The notes beneath the pieces are model-generated. The model was not told the origin of the DNA. It saw only the letters and a program-made list of their open reading frames with translations, and searched no databases. Made by a program: the position numbers and the translations under genes. From positions 1 through 13,977 of the forward strand of contig DDJS01000079.1 of NCBI GenBank assembly GCA_002339165.1: a stretch of DNA of 13,977 nt, written 5' to 3'. Each line of letters begins with the position of its first letter. Within the stretch, counting starts at the first letter, position 1. This stretch comes from Cellvibrionales bacterium UBA2618. Lineage in GTDB: Bacteria; Pseudomonadota; Gammaproteobacteria; Pseudomonadales; Porticoccaceae. Shown in pieces: positions 1-8,184 of this stretch.

Positions 1-1149
1 ATGGCGTTGCGCTATGCCGCTAAGGGTATCTCCGGCAACCACAGCATACTCACTTTGTGCCCGCCATATAGATCGATCTTTGGAGGATAAAAAGCGCCGC
101 AAATCGACGCTACGATCTACGGGTATAAGCACTGTGAAGGGGCCATTGGGCGGTGTAACCGAGCGTCGAAAAGCGGGATTTAAATGCCCCAGTTCGGTGG
201 TCGTGAGATCAGCCGCTTGCGCCAATACCGAGAGTTCTATTGGCGCATCGAGGAGGATCTTTTCGAAGTACGGACGGTTGGCTATGTAAGGTAGGTTGAT
301 GCCGTAATGTTGCGGGTTCTTGACAAGGTCGGCTAAGGCTAAAAGTTTAGGGACGTAGTTGTAGGTTTCTTCCCTCAGTTTGAGCGACCAAAAATCACCT
401 GATTTTCCGGCTGCTCGGCTCTGAGCAATTCTCTTCGCTAAAAATCCCTCTCCGGCGTTGTAGGCTGCTAGCGCCAATAACCAGTCGTCGTCAAACAGGT
501 TATGTAGATATTGCAAGTAGGTCATTGCCGCTGCGGTCGATGCCAGTACATCGCGCCGTCCATCGTACCAACGATTACGCGCAAGACCATAGTACTCGCC
601 AGTTGTTGGGATAAATTGCCACAGCCCGACGGCATGACTAGCCGAGTATGCCAGCGGGTCATAGGCGCTTTCTATAATTGGCAGAAGGGCGATTTCTAAG
701 GGCATGCCGGCGCGGTTCAATTCATGCGTGATGTAGTGAATAAAGGGACGCGCTCGCTCGAACACGGCGGCTAGGTATTCTGGTTGCCTTAAATACTGCT
801 GTCGAAACCGCGCGACCCGCTGCGGTAGATGCTTCGGCGAGAGCTGATAACCATTGCGAATGGTCTGCCAGATTGCCGGTTTTTGCTGCATTCGCAGTTG
901 CCCAGGAGGGGTCGTTACGGCGGCGAGTTGCAGAGTCTTGGTTGGATTGCCTTCACTACCGGTGAAGGGCGCTTCGGCGTCGGGCAAAGGCTGAGTCGTA
1001 GCATCGCTGATTAGGCTCGATGGGAGAAGTGCTTGCAGTGTTGCTATCGATTTACAACCACCAAGCGCCAGTACTAGCATTAACAGTACTGTACTTGAGA
1101 TTACTGGGCGCGTTTGTCGGGTTGAATATTCAGTATTAAATTGAATCAC
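1..1149 (-). CDS. mltD: Membrane-bound lytic murein transglycosylase D, 3'-truncated by window edge
   Basis: This is a peptidoglycan lytic transglycosylase that cleaves the MurNAc-GlcNAc bond and forms 1,6-anhydro ends; it is expected on the periplasmic face of the outer membrane as a lipoprotein. 383 codons are visible without a stop, and the gene continues past base 1. The start is GTG at 1149-1147. The first 32 residues form a lipoprotein signal (basic n-region, VLLMLVLA core, lipobox LGGC with Cys32). A later ATG at 1080 would remove most of the signal. The SLT domain spans about residues 145-265, with catalytic Glu160 in PIIESAYDP, followed by GLWQF and the AAYNAGEG motif. A first LysM domain begins at about residue 368 (YAVVAGDTLSGIA); family members usually carry one or more, so roughly a hundred or more residues are probably missing. 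The gene lies 72 bases downstream of gloB on the same strand. The Shine-Dalgarno sequence (AGAAG, 1158-1154) is weak. Confidence 0.93.
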   Translation of the reverse strand, partial: MIQFNTEYSTRQTRPVISSTVLLMLVLALGGCKSIATLQALLPSSLISDATTQPLPDAEAPFTGSEGNPTKTLQLAAVTTPPGQLRMQQKPAIWQTIRNGYQLSPKHLPQRVARFRQQYLRQPEYLAAVFERARPFIHYITHELNRAGMPLEIALLPIIESAYDPLAYSASHAVGLWQFIPTTGEYYGLARNRWYDGRRDVLASTAAAMTYLQYLHNLFDDDWLLALAAYNAGEGFLAKRIAQSRAAGKSGDFWSLKLREETYNYVPKLLALADLVKNPQHYGINLPYIANRPYFEKILLDAPIELSVLAQAADLTTTELGHLNPAFRRSVTPPNGPFTVLIPVDRSVDLRRFLSSKDRSIWRAQSEYAVVAGDTLSGIAQRH

Positions 1150-1221
1150 ATGTCTTCTTTTTATAAGTGCATCGGCTTATTGGGGCTTATACGACGGTAA
1201 ATTATTGGCTTGGCGAGTCAT

Positions 1222-2022
1222 TTAAAATTGATCTTTCCATTTTCGAAGCGCCGCAAAAATAGCCTCTTCTGGCGGATTCGTGAGGTCGATACGCGCTGTT
1301 GCTATACTGGCAACTGAGGGGATTGCGGTTCTAATAAATGGGTTGGTGCGTTTCTCCAGTGCGAGGCTGCTCGGCACCGTTGGGGTGTCGCTTGCGCGTG
1401 CTGCCGAATCGTCGCCCCAACGCCGTTTCAAATCTGGATTGTGAGGTTCCACAGCCAAGGCAAATCGAAGATTTGCAAGGGTATATTCGTGCGCACAATA
1501 TACCTCGGTATCGTCGGGAAGCGCGCTAAGTTTTTGCAGTGACCGATACATTTGCGTGGCAGAGCCTTCAAATAATCGACCGCAGCCACCGGCAAATAGA
1601 GTATCACCAGAAAAAAGTATCGGTTTGCACAGACTTTCGCCACCGGCATAGTAGGCAATATGATCGAGCGTATGGCCAGGCACCCGAAAAATATCGAAAT
1701 CTATGCCGAAACAGGTGACTTTTTGGCCTTCATCTAAGGGATGGTTAATACACTCGGCCGACGATTGACTGGGCCCGTAGACCGGCACGCTGGCATGCTC
1801 GAGTAATTTGGGTACACCGCCGACATGATCGGCGTGGTGGTGGGTGATTAAAATCCCCGCGAGGGCACAACGGTTTGCTTGCAACCATTTAAGCACTGGT
1901 TCGGCATCGCCTGGATCGACGACAAAAACGCTGCGCTGGTCGGCGCAGCGGATGACCCAGATGTAGTTGTCGTGTAAAGCGGGTATTGCAACAATATCAA
2001 TGGTTGTATCGGTGCTAATCAT
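1222..2022 (-). CDS. gloB: Hydroxyacylglutathione hydrolase (glyoxalase II)
   Basis: Glyoxalase II hydrolyses S-D-lactoylglutathione to D-lactate and glutathione, the second step of cytosolic methylglyoxal detoxification. The 266-residue length is close to the family norm. The metallo-beta-lactamase fold is evident: the binuclear metal motif THHHADH lies at residues 60-66, followed by PGHT at 115-118 (His117), the bridging Asp140 in FSGD, and His178 in CAHEYT. The C-terminal HAGH domain is present, with conserved VPSSL at about 216-220 and the basic/NPF(I)R segment at about 223-231. This domain separates true GloB from other beta-lactamase-fold hydrolases. The ATG at 2022 has only a weak Shine-Dalgarno sequence. 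The gene is divergent from yafS and lies upstream of mltD on the same strand; the gloB/yafS/rnhA/dnaQ/mltD neighbourhood is a familiar gammaproteobacterial grouping. Nothing looks damaged. Confidence 0.96.
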   Translation of the reverse strand: MISTDTTIDIVAIPALHDNYIWVIRCADQRSVFVVDPGDAEPVLKWLQANRCALAGILITHHHADHVGGVPKLLEHASVPVYGPSQSSAECINHPLDEGQKVTCFGIDFDIFRVPGHTLDHIAYYAGGESLCKPILFSGDTLFAGGCGRLFEGSATQMYRSLQKLSALPDDTEVYCAHEYTLANLRFALAVEPHNPDLKRRWGDDSAARASDTPTVPSSLALEKRTNPFIRTAIPSVASIATARIDLTNPPEEAIFAALRKWKDQF

Positions 2023-2064
2023 CGGTCAGTCATCTCGCGCTGGTGTTTAGAGAATCGAGAGAAC

Positions 2065-2093
2065 ATAATAAGAGGCAAACGTTGTTTAGTCAC
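2065..2093 (-). promoter_or_regulatory. Candidate sigma-70 promoter for gloB
   Basis: On the minus strand a -35-like GTGACT (2093-2088) and a -10-like TATTAT (2070-2065) are separated by 17 bases, some 43 bases before the gloB ATG. The match is 4/6 and 5/6 to consensus by eye. The 76-base region between gloB and yafS must drive both directions. For the rightward genes the best -10 I see is CATAAT (2064-2069), which overlaps this element, but it lacks a good -35. The two promoters may therefore compete. This is a by-eye call. Confidence 0.35.
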
Positions 2094-2098
2094 TCGCT

Positions 2099-2950
2099 AT
2101 GTTGTCCGACCGTATTAAAAGCTTACGAAGCGCGCTGTTAAAGCACTTAGAAATCGCCGATCTGGGGCACTCTTCTGGTTCGTTAAAGAACTGGTTTGAG
2201 TCTGATTTTGGTGCGTATATCGGTGCCTCTGAAGAGCGTATTATGCGCGCCGAATACGCGCAATTGCCGGGTTATCGTCTACTCAGTTTAGGTGCTACAG
2301 GAGATCTTCAAGCGAGTCATAATTTTGCTCAATTACACCGTTTTAGCCTGCATCCCTCAGACGCTGGACGACGGCATGCGGCGCAGGCTAATTATCACCA
2401 ATTACCCATTCCGTCGGGTGTCGTGGATGTGGCATTGATGCAGCACGGGTTGGAATTTTCGGCGTCACCGAAAGCGGTTCTGTCGGAGGTCTGTCGGGTG
2501 ATCATGCCCGGGGGGCATCTGGTGCTGTGCGTATTCAATCCGTTCGGGGTCCATGGTGGGATCAAATGGCTGATGCAATTGTTGACCAACCGGCCGCAAT
2601 ATCGATTTCACAATTTGCGCGCTAATCGCCTTGCCGACTGGCTTTCACTGCTCAGTTTTCAGGTGCTAGATGTCCATTATGGTGCGTTCAGCCCGATCGC
2701 AAAGTCGGCTCCCAAGCAGTCCGAACTCGCACCGTGGGAAGCCCTTTGCGAGCGCGCTAATCTACCGTTTGGGAATGTCTATATAATGCACGCAGTCAAA
2801 CGCGAGATCCAGGGTATCGGGCGGCGCTCGACCCGCTGGCCAAAGCCAGTTCATGGTTACGGTCAGCGGCGCATGCAGAGCGAGCAACAGCGCGGTAGCG
2901 CACGGAGCCGAAAGCATAAATTTGATGAGGACAGCAATGCAACAAGTTGA
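2099..2950 (+). CDS. yafS: YafS-like class I SAM-dependent methyltransferase
   Basis: This is a predicted methyltransferase of the class I (Rossmann) fold whose substrate is unknown; yafS-type genes sit between gloB and rnhA in many gammaproteobacteria. Of the 283 residues, motif I is at about 61-69 (LLSLGATGD), which is a degenerate version of the glycine-rich SAM loop. A following strand-turn at about 102-116 (LPIPSGVVDVALMQH) and the post-motif (RVIMPGGHLVL, about 132-142, then FNPFG) fit the methyltransferase_11 pattern well. The last 50 residues are strongly basic and low in complexity (several RR/KR pairs), and their coding sequence overlaps the start of rnhA by 14 bases. ATG 2099 is the only usable upstream start because an in-frame TAG lies at 2087; no good Shine-Dalgarno sequence precedes it (AGAGG at 2071-2075 is too distant), so translation may be weak. 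Family assignment is firm, function is not. Confidence 0.85.
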   Translation: MLSDRIKSLRSALLKHLEIADLGHSSGSLKNWFESDFGAYIGASEERIMRAEYAQLPGYRLLSLGATGDLQASHNFAQLHRFSLHPSDAGRRHAAQANYHQLPIPSGVVDVALMQHGLEFSASPKAVLSEVCRVIMPGGHLVLCVFNPFGVHGGIKWLMQLLTNRPQYRFHNLRANRLADWLSLLSFQVLDVHYGAFSPIAKSAPKQSELAPWEALCERANLPFGNVYIMHAVKREIQGIGRRSTRWPKPVHGYGQRRMQSEQQRGSARSRKHKFDEDSNATS

Positions 2951-3401
2951 AATATTTACCGATGGCGCCTGTCGCGGCAATCCCGGTCCGGGTGGCTGGG
3001 GGGTTTTGATGCGACATGGAGGAGTCGAAAAATCACTGTTCGGCGGTGAGTTAGAAACCACCAATAATCGTATGGAGTTGACCGCCGTTATCGAAGCTTT
3101 AAAGGCTTTAAAACGGCCCTGCCGGATCACCCTATGTTCTGATTCTACTTATGTGCTGAAAGGCATACAAGAATGGCTGCCGAATTGGAAAAAACGCAAC
3201 TGGAAGACTGCGGCAAAGAAACCGGTAAAAAACGTCGACCTCTGGCAGCAACTGGATGCGAGTATGCAGCAGCATCAAATAAATTGGCAGTGGGTTAAGG
3301 GGCACAGTGGACATCGCGAGAATGAATTAGCCGACCAACTGGCCAATCGCGGCACCGACGAGGTGCTCAATGATCGTCGACATCGAGACGCGAGCCCATG
3401 A
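2937..3401 (+). CDS. rnhA: Ribonuclease HI
   Basis: RNase HI cuts the RNA strand of RNA-DNA hybrids, removing primers and R-loops in the cytoplasm. The 154-residue length agrees with the usual 155. All four catalytic carboxylates are visible: Asp9 (FTDGAC), Glu47 (NNRMEL), Asp69 (CSDSTYV) and Asp133 (ELADQLA), plus the mobile catalytic His123 in KGHSGH. The basic protrusion typical of the bacterial enzyme is present at about residues 80-99 (WLPNWKKRNWKTAAKKPVKN). The start was set at ATG 2937 because GAGGA (2927-2931) lies five bases before it. An in-frame ATG at 2925 lacks a Shine-Dalgarno sequence, and one at 2853 would add 28 non-homologous residues. The gene overlaps the end of yafS by 14 bases and the start of dnaQ by 4. 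Here rnhA and dnaQ point the same way, unlike the divergent arrangement in Escherichia coli. Confidence 0.97.
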   Translation: MQQVEIFTDGACRGNPGPGGWGVLMRHGGVEKSLFGGELETTNNRMELTAVIEALKALKRPCRITLCSDSTYVLKGIQEWLPNWKKRNWKTAAKKPVKNVDLWQQLDASMQQHQINWQWVKGHSGHRENELADQLANRGTDEVLNDRRHRDASP

Positions 3402-4117
3402 GACAAATTATTTTAGATACCGAGACGACCGGGTTAGAAACCTCTCAGGATCATCGTATTATTGAGATTGGCGGGGTTGAAATGATCAACCGTAAGCTCA
3501 CTGGACGCCACTACCACCAGTATATCAACCCCCAGCGACCGATCGACGAGGGCGCCATGGCCGTGCATGGTATCAGTGAGAAATTTTTGGCCGATAAACC
3601 CGTGTTTGCAAGCGTTGCTGACGAATTTTTGAGTTTTATCGACGCTGCCGATCTAGTGATTCACAACGCGCCATTTGACGTAGGTTTTATCAACCATGAA
3701 ATTGCCAAATTGGGCAGTGCCTATGTACCTGTCGACGAGTGCTGCCGAGTGGTAGACACGCTGGTGATGGCGCGCAGCAAACATCCCGGACAAAAAAATA
3801 ACCTCGACGCTCTGTGTAAACGCTACGGCGTCGATAATTCACAACGCGAACTGCACGGTGCGCTGTTGGACGCTGAAATTCTTGCCGACGTTTACCTGCT
3901 AATGTCCGGAGGGCAGGTCAATTTAAATATTAACGAGCAGGCGGGCGGAAGCGGTGACAGTGGCGCGGGAGCGGTATTGGCGAGGCGTCTTTCGGGCGCC
4001 AGGCCGCCTTTACGGATTATTAAGGCGAGCGCTGAGGAAGAGCATAGCCATCGCGAAAAATTGGCCAGTATTCATGCGGCTAGTGGTCGATGCCTTTGGC
4101 TTGAGAGCGGCGACTGA
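3398..4117 (+). CDS. dnaQ: DNA polymerase III epsilon subunit (3'-5' proofreading exonuclease)
   Basis: This is the proofreading exonuclease of the replicative polymerase, bound to the alpha and theta subunits. The DEDDh exonuclease domain fills residues 1 to about 170. Metal and catalytic residues are Asp7 and Glu9 (LDTETTG), Asp94 (NAPFD), His153 and Asp158 (ELHGALLDAE). After it comes a clamp-binding motif at 173-178 (QVNLNI, aligning with QTSMAF of E. coli), then a Gly/Ser-rich flexible linker (about 180-195), and a C-terminal alpha-binding segment ending in GRCLW. The 239-residue length is normal. The start ATG shares the ATGA overlap with the rnhA stop, so translational coupling is likely. 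hrpA follows after three bases. All residues needed for activity are present. Confidence 0.96.
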   Translation: MRQIILDTETTGLETSQDHRIIEIGGVEMINRKLTGRHYHQYINPQRPIDEGAMAVHGISEKFLADKPVFASVADEFLSFIDAADLVIHNAPFDVGFINHEIAKLGSAYVPVDECCRVVDTLVMARSKHPGQKNNLDALCKRYGVDNSQRELHGALLDAEILADVYLLMSGGQVNLNINEQAGGSGDSGAGAVLARRLSGARPPLRIIKASAEEEHSHREKLASIHAASGRCLWLESGD

Positions 4118-4120
4118 CAT

Positions 4121-7100
4121 TTGAACGAGAGCAATACCCCAGTGATGCCAGCGACAACTCGGCAATTCACCCAGTTGGAACGCAACATTACCGCCAGTGC
4201 ACTGTGCGCCGAGCGCTGGCCCTTGATTCGTGGGCTTAGACGCCTGCAACGCGATTTCAAACGCCAGCGCGAGGTCGACAGCGATTGGCAGGATTGGCAC
4301 CAGCGTTACACGTGCGCGCAACAGGCGGTCGAGCGCCGTCGCAACCATTGCCCCTCGATAAGCCTCCCCGATCTTCCGGTTAGTCATCGAGCAGAGGAAA
4401 TTTGCGCGTTGATTCAGCGCCATCAAGTAGTGGTCATTGCCGGGGAGACAGGGTCGGGCAAGACCACACAATTACCAAAAATGTGTCTGTTGGCCGGGCG
4501 TGGCATGTTTGGCACCATAGGTCATACCCAACCGAGACGCGTGGCGGCTCGCAGCGTCGCCCAGCGTCTTGCCGATGAGTTAAAATCGCCACTCGGCGAC
4601 GCGGTGGGCTACCAGGTGCGGTTTGCCGATCAAAGTTCCGCCGATGGCTACATTAAAGTCATGACTGACGGCATTCTACTGGCTGAAATTCAACGCGATA
4701 AGTTTTTGAGCCGCTACGACACACTGATTATCGACGAGGCGCACGAGCGCAGCTTAAACATTGATTTTTTACTCGGCTATCTAAAAAAACTGCTGCCCAA
4801 ACGTCCGGATTTAAAACTCATTATTACCTCCGCGACCATCGATCTAGAAAAGTTTTCTGCACACTTTAGCGATGCGCCGGTACTGCAGGTGTCCGGTAGA
4901 AATTATCCAGTGGATATTGTCTACAGTCAGGAGTCACAACTCGACAGCTCTCGCGAGCAGATAATCGTCGAGTGTATTGCCGAAATTCAGCGCACCGGCA
5001 ATGACGGCGATATATTGGTCTTTCTCAGCGGTGAGCGTGAAATTCGCGAGACCAGTGTGGCCATTCGCCGTGCGGCGATGCGCGACCTCGAAGTCGTGCC
5101 GCTTTACGCGAGGTTGAGCCTTAGCGAACAAAGCAAAATATTTTCACCCCACCGAGGTCGCCGCGTGGTGCTGGCGACCAATGTTGCGGAGACCTCGCTG
5201 ACGGTGCCGGGTATCGGCTATGTGATTGACACCGGACGCGCTCGAGTGTCGCGCTACAGCTACCGCACCAAAGTGCAACGGTTACAAATTGAAGCCATTT
5301 CCCGCGCCAGTGCCAATCAACGCGCGGGACGCTGTGGGCGGGTGCGCGCTGGCGTCTGTTATCGGCTGTATACCGAAGACGACTTCGAGCGCCGACCGGA
5401 GTTTACCGACCCAGAGGTACTGCGAACCAGCCTTGCTGCGGTAATTTTACGCATGTTGGAATTGAATATCGGCGATATCCGCGAGTTTCCATTCATCGAT
5501 TCGCCGGATTCACGCATGCTCAGTGACGGCTACAAATTACTCGAGGAGTTACAAGCGGTGACCGCCACGGGTCAGTTGACGCCGGTTGGCAAGAAAATGG
5601 TCGCGATCCCCTTAGATCCACGACTGGCACGGATGCTGATCGAGGCGTCGAGCACTGGAGCACTGACCGAGACCATGGTGATTACTAGCGCCCTGAGTAT
5701 TCAAGATCCCCGGGAACGCCCAGTCGATCGCCAACAGGCGGCGGATCTTGTGCACGCACAGTGGCGCGATGCAGACTCTGATTTTGCTACGCTGCACAAC
5801 CTTTGGCGTCATCTCGAGGAGCGCAGACAAAGCCTTTCAAGCAATCAATTCGCCAAGCATTGTCGCAGTCATTATTTATCTTTTTTGCGGGTTCGAGAGT
5901 GGCGAGATCTGCATCACCAAGTGCACTCGGCATGCCGGCAACTGGGTTTTAAAGAGAACCGCCAACCGGCTAATTATGCCGGTATCCATCGAGCCCTATT
6001 GAGTGGACTGCTCAGTCAGGTGGGTATTCGCGATGGCCGCCGAGAATTTATCGGCACTCGCAATCGGCGCTTTTTTATTTTCCCCGCGTCGGGATTGGCA
6101 AAGACGCCACCTAAGTGGGTTGCCGCTGGATCGTTGATGGAGACCAATAAACAGTATGCGTTGAACGTTGCTAAAATTGATCCCGCCTGGATAGAGCCGC
6201 TGGCAACGCATTTAGTTAAAAGCAGTTATAGCGAGCCGTTTTACCATGTCCGTTCAGGCCAGGTGATGGCAAAACAACGGCAGACGCTCTTTGGCCTGAC
6301 CGTGGTCGAGGATAAAAAGGTGCAATATGGACACATTGCGCCGCTGGAGGCCCACGAAGTGTTTGTGCAACAGGCGCTAGTCGAGGGTGGCTATCGTGGC
6401 AAAGGGGATTTTCACGCAGCTAATCAACGACTGTTCGACGAGTTACAGGGCTTTGAAGATCGCACCCGCCGTCGGGATTTGGTGGTTGATGAGCGAGCGC
6501 TGCAATCGTTCTACCGCGAGCGGGTGCCGGAAAGCATTTGCAATCTCGCCGACTTTGAAAAATGGCGTCATTCGGTGGAAAGTGACGGTGTGCGTGTGCT
6601 GTATATGGGCAACCAACATTTATTGCTGCGAGAGTTAAGCTCGGACGAATTGGCACAGTTCCCCGAGTCTGTTGAGTGCGACGATAATCAGTACCAGCTG
6701 CGCTATCACTTTGAGCCAAACCACCCAGAGGACGGCGTTAGCGTTATTGTGCCGCAGCCGTTATTGCATCAATTGCCGCGCTATTATTTTGATTGGTTGG
6801 TGCCGGGGATGCTGCGCGACAAATGCATCGCGCTAATAAAGGGTTTGCCCAAACAGTGGCGGCGCCAACTGGTACCGGTGCCCGATACTGTCGACAAGCT
6901 ATTGCGCGAGATCACTGCGCAAAATCGGCCGTTGGTCGAAGTACTGGCCGAGCAGTTGCAACGACATTTTGGTATCGCTGTAAAAGCCACCGATTGGCAG
7001 TTGGTTAAACTCGATCGCTGGTATCAAATGAACTATATGTTGGTCGATAACAATGGCGAAAGGATCGCTATGGGCAGGGATGCGCAGCAACTTCAGCGAG

Positions 7101-8041
7101 ATTACCGGCAGCAGATCAGCGGTTCTCTGGTGCGCACGCCAGACGAGCGACATACCCGGCAGGGACTGACCGCATGGGATTTTGACGACCTGCCAACCGA
7201 AGTAACGTTGACCGACGGTAAGCTGAGAGTGATGGCTTGGCCAGCGCTGCGCGACTGCGGCGATACGGTGTCGATTGAATTGTTGGATAGCCTCGCCAGA
7301 GCCGAATCCGTAAGTCGTGCAGGCCAGTTGCGATTGGCGCTGATAAAAGCTCGCGATGCGGTGCGCTATCTGTCCAAACATCTGTTGCGCAACAGCGATT
7401 TGGCGTTGTCGGCTGCGGGATTGGCGGGGCGTGAAAAAATCGTTGCGGCGCTCATCAGCGCAGCGGTGAACGAGGCATTGTTCGCCGCGGTGACCGTGGT
7501 GCGTAACCGATCCGAGTTTGATGCCTGTTACGCCCAAGGTATTGGCCGGGTGGTGGAAATTGCCCAGTATCACGCAGATAAAATCGAATTATTATTGCCC
7601 AGTCTGTACCAGTTACAGCAGAGATTGCGGGCGTTGAACGGACCCGCCGATTATCTTGTGCGCGATGTCGAGACGCAGCTCGATTATCTGCTCGGACCGG
7701 CGGCGTTGTATTGCCTGCGCTCATCGAGGGCGCAACAGTATGCTCGGTATATCAAAGCGGTCGAATATCGCGTAGATAAGTGGTCGATGCAATTGGCTCG
7801 CGATCGCGAGTGTAGCGATAAAATAGCCGAGTTTTTAACCCCCTGCCTCGAGGCGTTACAAAGCACCGATAACCTCACGATTGAAACAGCCGATGCGCTG
7901 CGCGAGTTTATGTGGTTTATTGAAGAATACCGAGTCTCGCTGTTCGCCCAGCAATTAAAAACGGCGCTCCCGGTATCGTCAAAACGACTCACCAAAAATT
8001 GGTTTCAACTGGCCAGTCAATTAGCCATTGCACGACAATAA
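4121..8041 (+). CDS. hrpA: ATP-dependent DEAH-box RNA helicase HrpA
   Basis: HrpA is a large 3'-5' DEAH-box helicase that acts on RNA; in E. coli it has been linked to mRNA processing and to resolving stalled ribosomes. The 1306-residue length is nearly identical to E. coli HrpA (about 1300). Helicase motifs are in order: GETGSGKTT (108-116, Walker A), DEAH (205-208), SAT (237-239), TNVAETSLT (353-361) and QRAGRCGR (400-407). The HA2 and OB-fold regions follow at roughly 430-700. The long C-terminal part, about 700 to 1300, matches the HrpA-specific DUF3418-type region rather than the short HrpB tail. The TTG at 4121 is the first possible start, three bases after dnaQ, with AGAGCGG about ten bases upstream. 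ATG 4145 (residue 9) is an equally plausible start. The reading frame is intact throughout. It is probably cotranscribed with yafS-rnhA-dnaQ. Confidence 0.95.
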   Translation: MNESNTPVMPATTRQFTQLERNITASALCAERWPLIRGLRRLQRDFKRQREVDSDWQDWHQRYTCAQQAVERRRNHCPSISLPDLPVSHRAEEICALIQRHQVVVIAGETGSGKTTQLPKMCLLAGRGMFGTIGHTQPRRVAARSVAQRLADELKSPLGDAVGYQVRFADQSSADGYIKVMTDGILLAEIQRDKFLSRYDTLIIDEAHERSLNIDFLLGYLKKLLPKRPDLKLIITSATIDLEKFSAHFSDAPVLQVSGRNYPVDIVYSQESQLDSSREQIIVECIAEIQRTGNDGDILVFLSGEREIRETSVAIRRAAMRDLEVVPLYARLSLSEQSKIFSPHRGRRVVLATNVAETSLTVPGIGYVIDTGRARVSRYSYRTKVQRLQIEAISRASANQRAGRCGRVRAGVCYRLYTEDDFERRPEFTDPEVLRTSLAAVILRMLELNIGDIREFPFIDSPDSRMLSDGYKLLEELQAVTATGQLTPVGKKMVAIPLDPRLARMLIEASSTGALTETMVITSALSIQDPRERPVDRQQAADLVHAQWRDADSDFATLHNLWRHLEERRQSLSSNQFAKHCRSHYLSFLRVREWRDLHHQVHSACRQLGFKENRQPANYAGIHRALLSGLLSQVGIRDGRREFIGTRNRRFFIFPASGLAKTPPKWVAAGSLMETNKQYALNVAKIDPAWIEPLATHLVKSSYSEPFYHVRSGQVMAKQRQTLFGLTVVEDKKVQYGHIAPLEAHEVFVQQALVEGGYRGKGDFHAANQRLFDELQGFEDRTRRRDLVVDERALQSFYRERVPESICNLADFEKWRHSVESDGVRVLYMGNQHLLLRELSSDELAQFPESVECDDNQYQLRYHFEPNHPEDGVSVIVPQPLLHQLPRYYFDWLVPGMLRDKCIALIKGLPKQWRRQLVPVPDTVDKLLREITAQNRPLVEVLAEQLQRHFGIAVKATDWQLVKLDRWYQMNYMLVDNNGERIAMGRDAQQLQRDYRQQISGSLVRTPDERHTRQGLTAWDFDDLPTEVTLTDGKLRVMAWPALRDCGDTVSIELLDSLARAESVSRAGQLRLALIKARDAVRYLSKHLLRNSDLALSAAGLAGREKIVAALISAAVNEALFAAVTVVRNRSEFDACYAQGIGRVVEIAQYHADKIELLLPSLYQLQQRLRALNGPADYLVRDVETQLDYLLGPAALYCLRSSRAQQYARYIKAVEYRVDKWSMQLARDRECSDKIAEFLTPCLEALQSTDNLTIETADALREFMWFIEEYRVSLFAQQLKTALPVSSKRLTKNWFQLASQLAIARQ

Positions 8042-8120
8042 TTTCAATCTCTGGGTATTTATACACGCTTGACTGAAGATGGCTTGAGTACGAAAACCTG
8101 TATTAAGTGATTATTTGATG

Positions 8121-8149
8121 TTGGCGAATTAAGTTAAGCGGAGTACCAT
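8121..8149 (+). promoter_or_regulatory. Candidate sigma-70 promoter for mlaA-rssB-rssC
   Basis: In the 143-base gap between hrpA and mlaA, TTGGCG (8121-8126) and TACCAT (8144-8149) are separated by 17 bases and would start transcription about 30 bases before the mlaA ATG. Each box matches consensus at 4 of 6 positions. A better -35 (TTGACT, 8069-8074) exists upstream but has no good -10 at the right distance. No clear intrinsic terminator follows hrpA, so read-through from the upstream genes is also possible. Confidence 0.3.
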
Positions 8150-8184
8150 TGGCAAAAGACACGATAGGTATAGCGGAGATGGGT

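Noticed and set aside
1..1149. Suspected frameshifted or missing mltD, because no long ATG-started minus-strand frame is obvious here
   Set aside because: Reading the minus strand by hand gives one uninterrupted frame of 383 codons from GTG 1149 to the window edge; it was obscured only by the GTG start and the missing 3' end.
1163..1190. Repeated GGCTTAT words (1174-1180, 1184-1190) and a short ATAAG/CTTAT stem in the gloB-mltD gap as a terminator or operator
   Set aside because: The stem is only five AT-rich pairs and there is no T-run on the relevant strand; too little to call.
2853..2936. 28-residue N-terminal extension of rnhA from ATG 2853
   Set aside because: It lies wholly inside yafS, has no family counterpart, and ATG 2937 has its own good ribosome site and gives the normal RNase HI length.
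4010..4471. A 153-codon minus-strand frame across the dnaQ/hrpA junction
   Set aside because: It is antisense to two well-supported conserved genes and its product has no recognisable motif.
6899..7573. A 224-codon open frame on the minus strand inside hrpA
   Set aside because: It is antisense to the conserved HrpA C-terminal region, has no recognisable domain and no ribosome site; it is best explained by codon bias of hrpA.
8149..8184. Upstream TTG/ATG starts (8149, 8179) for mlaA
   Set aside because: They add charged residues before the signal peptide and lack a well-spaced Shine-Dalgarno sequence, whereas ATG 8185 has GGAG at six bases.
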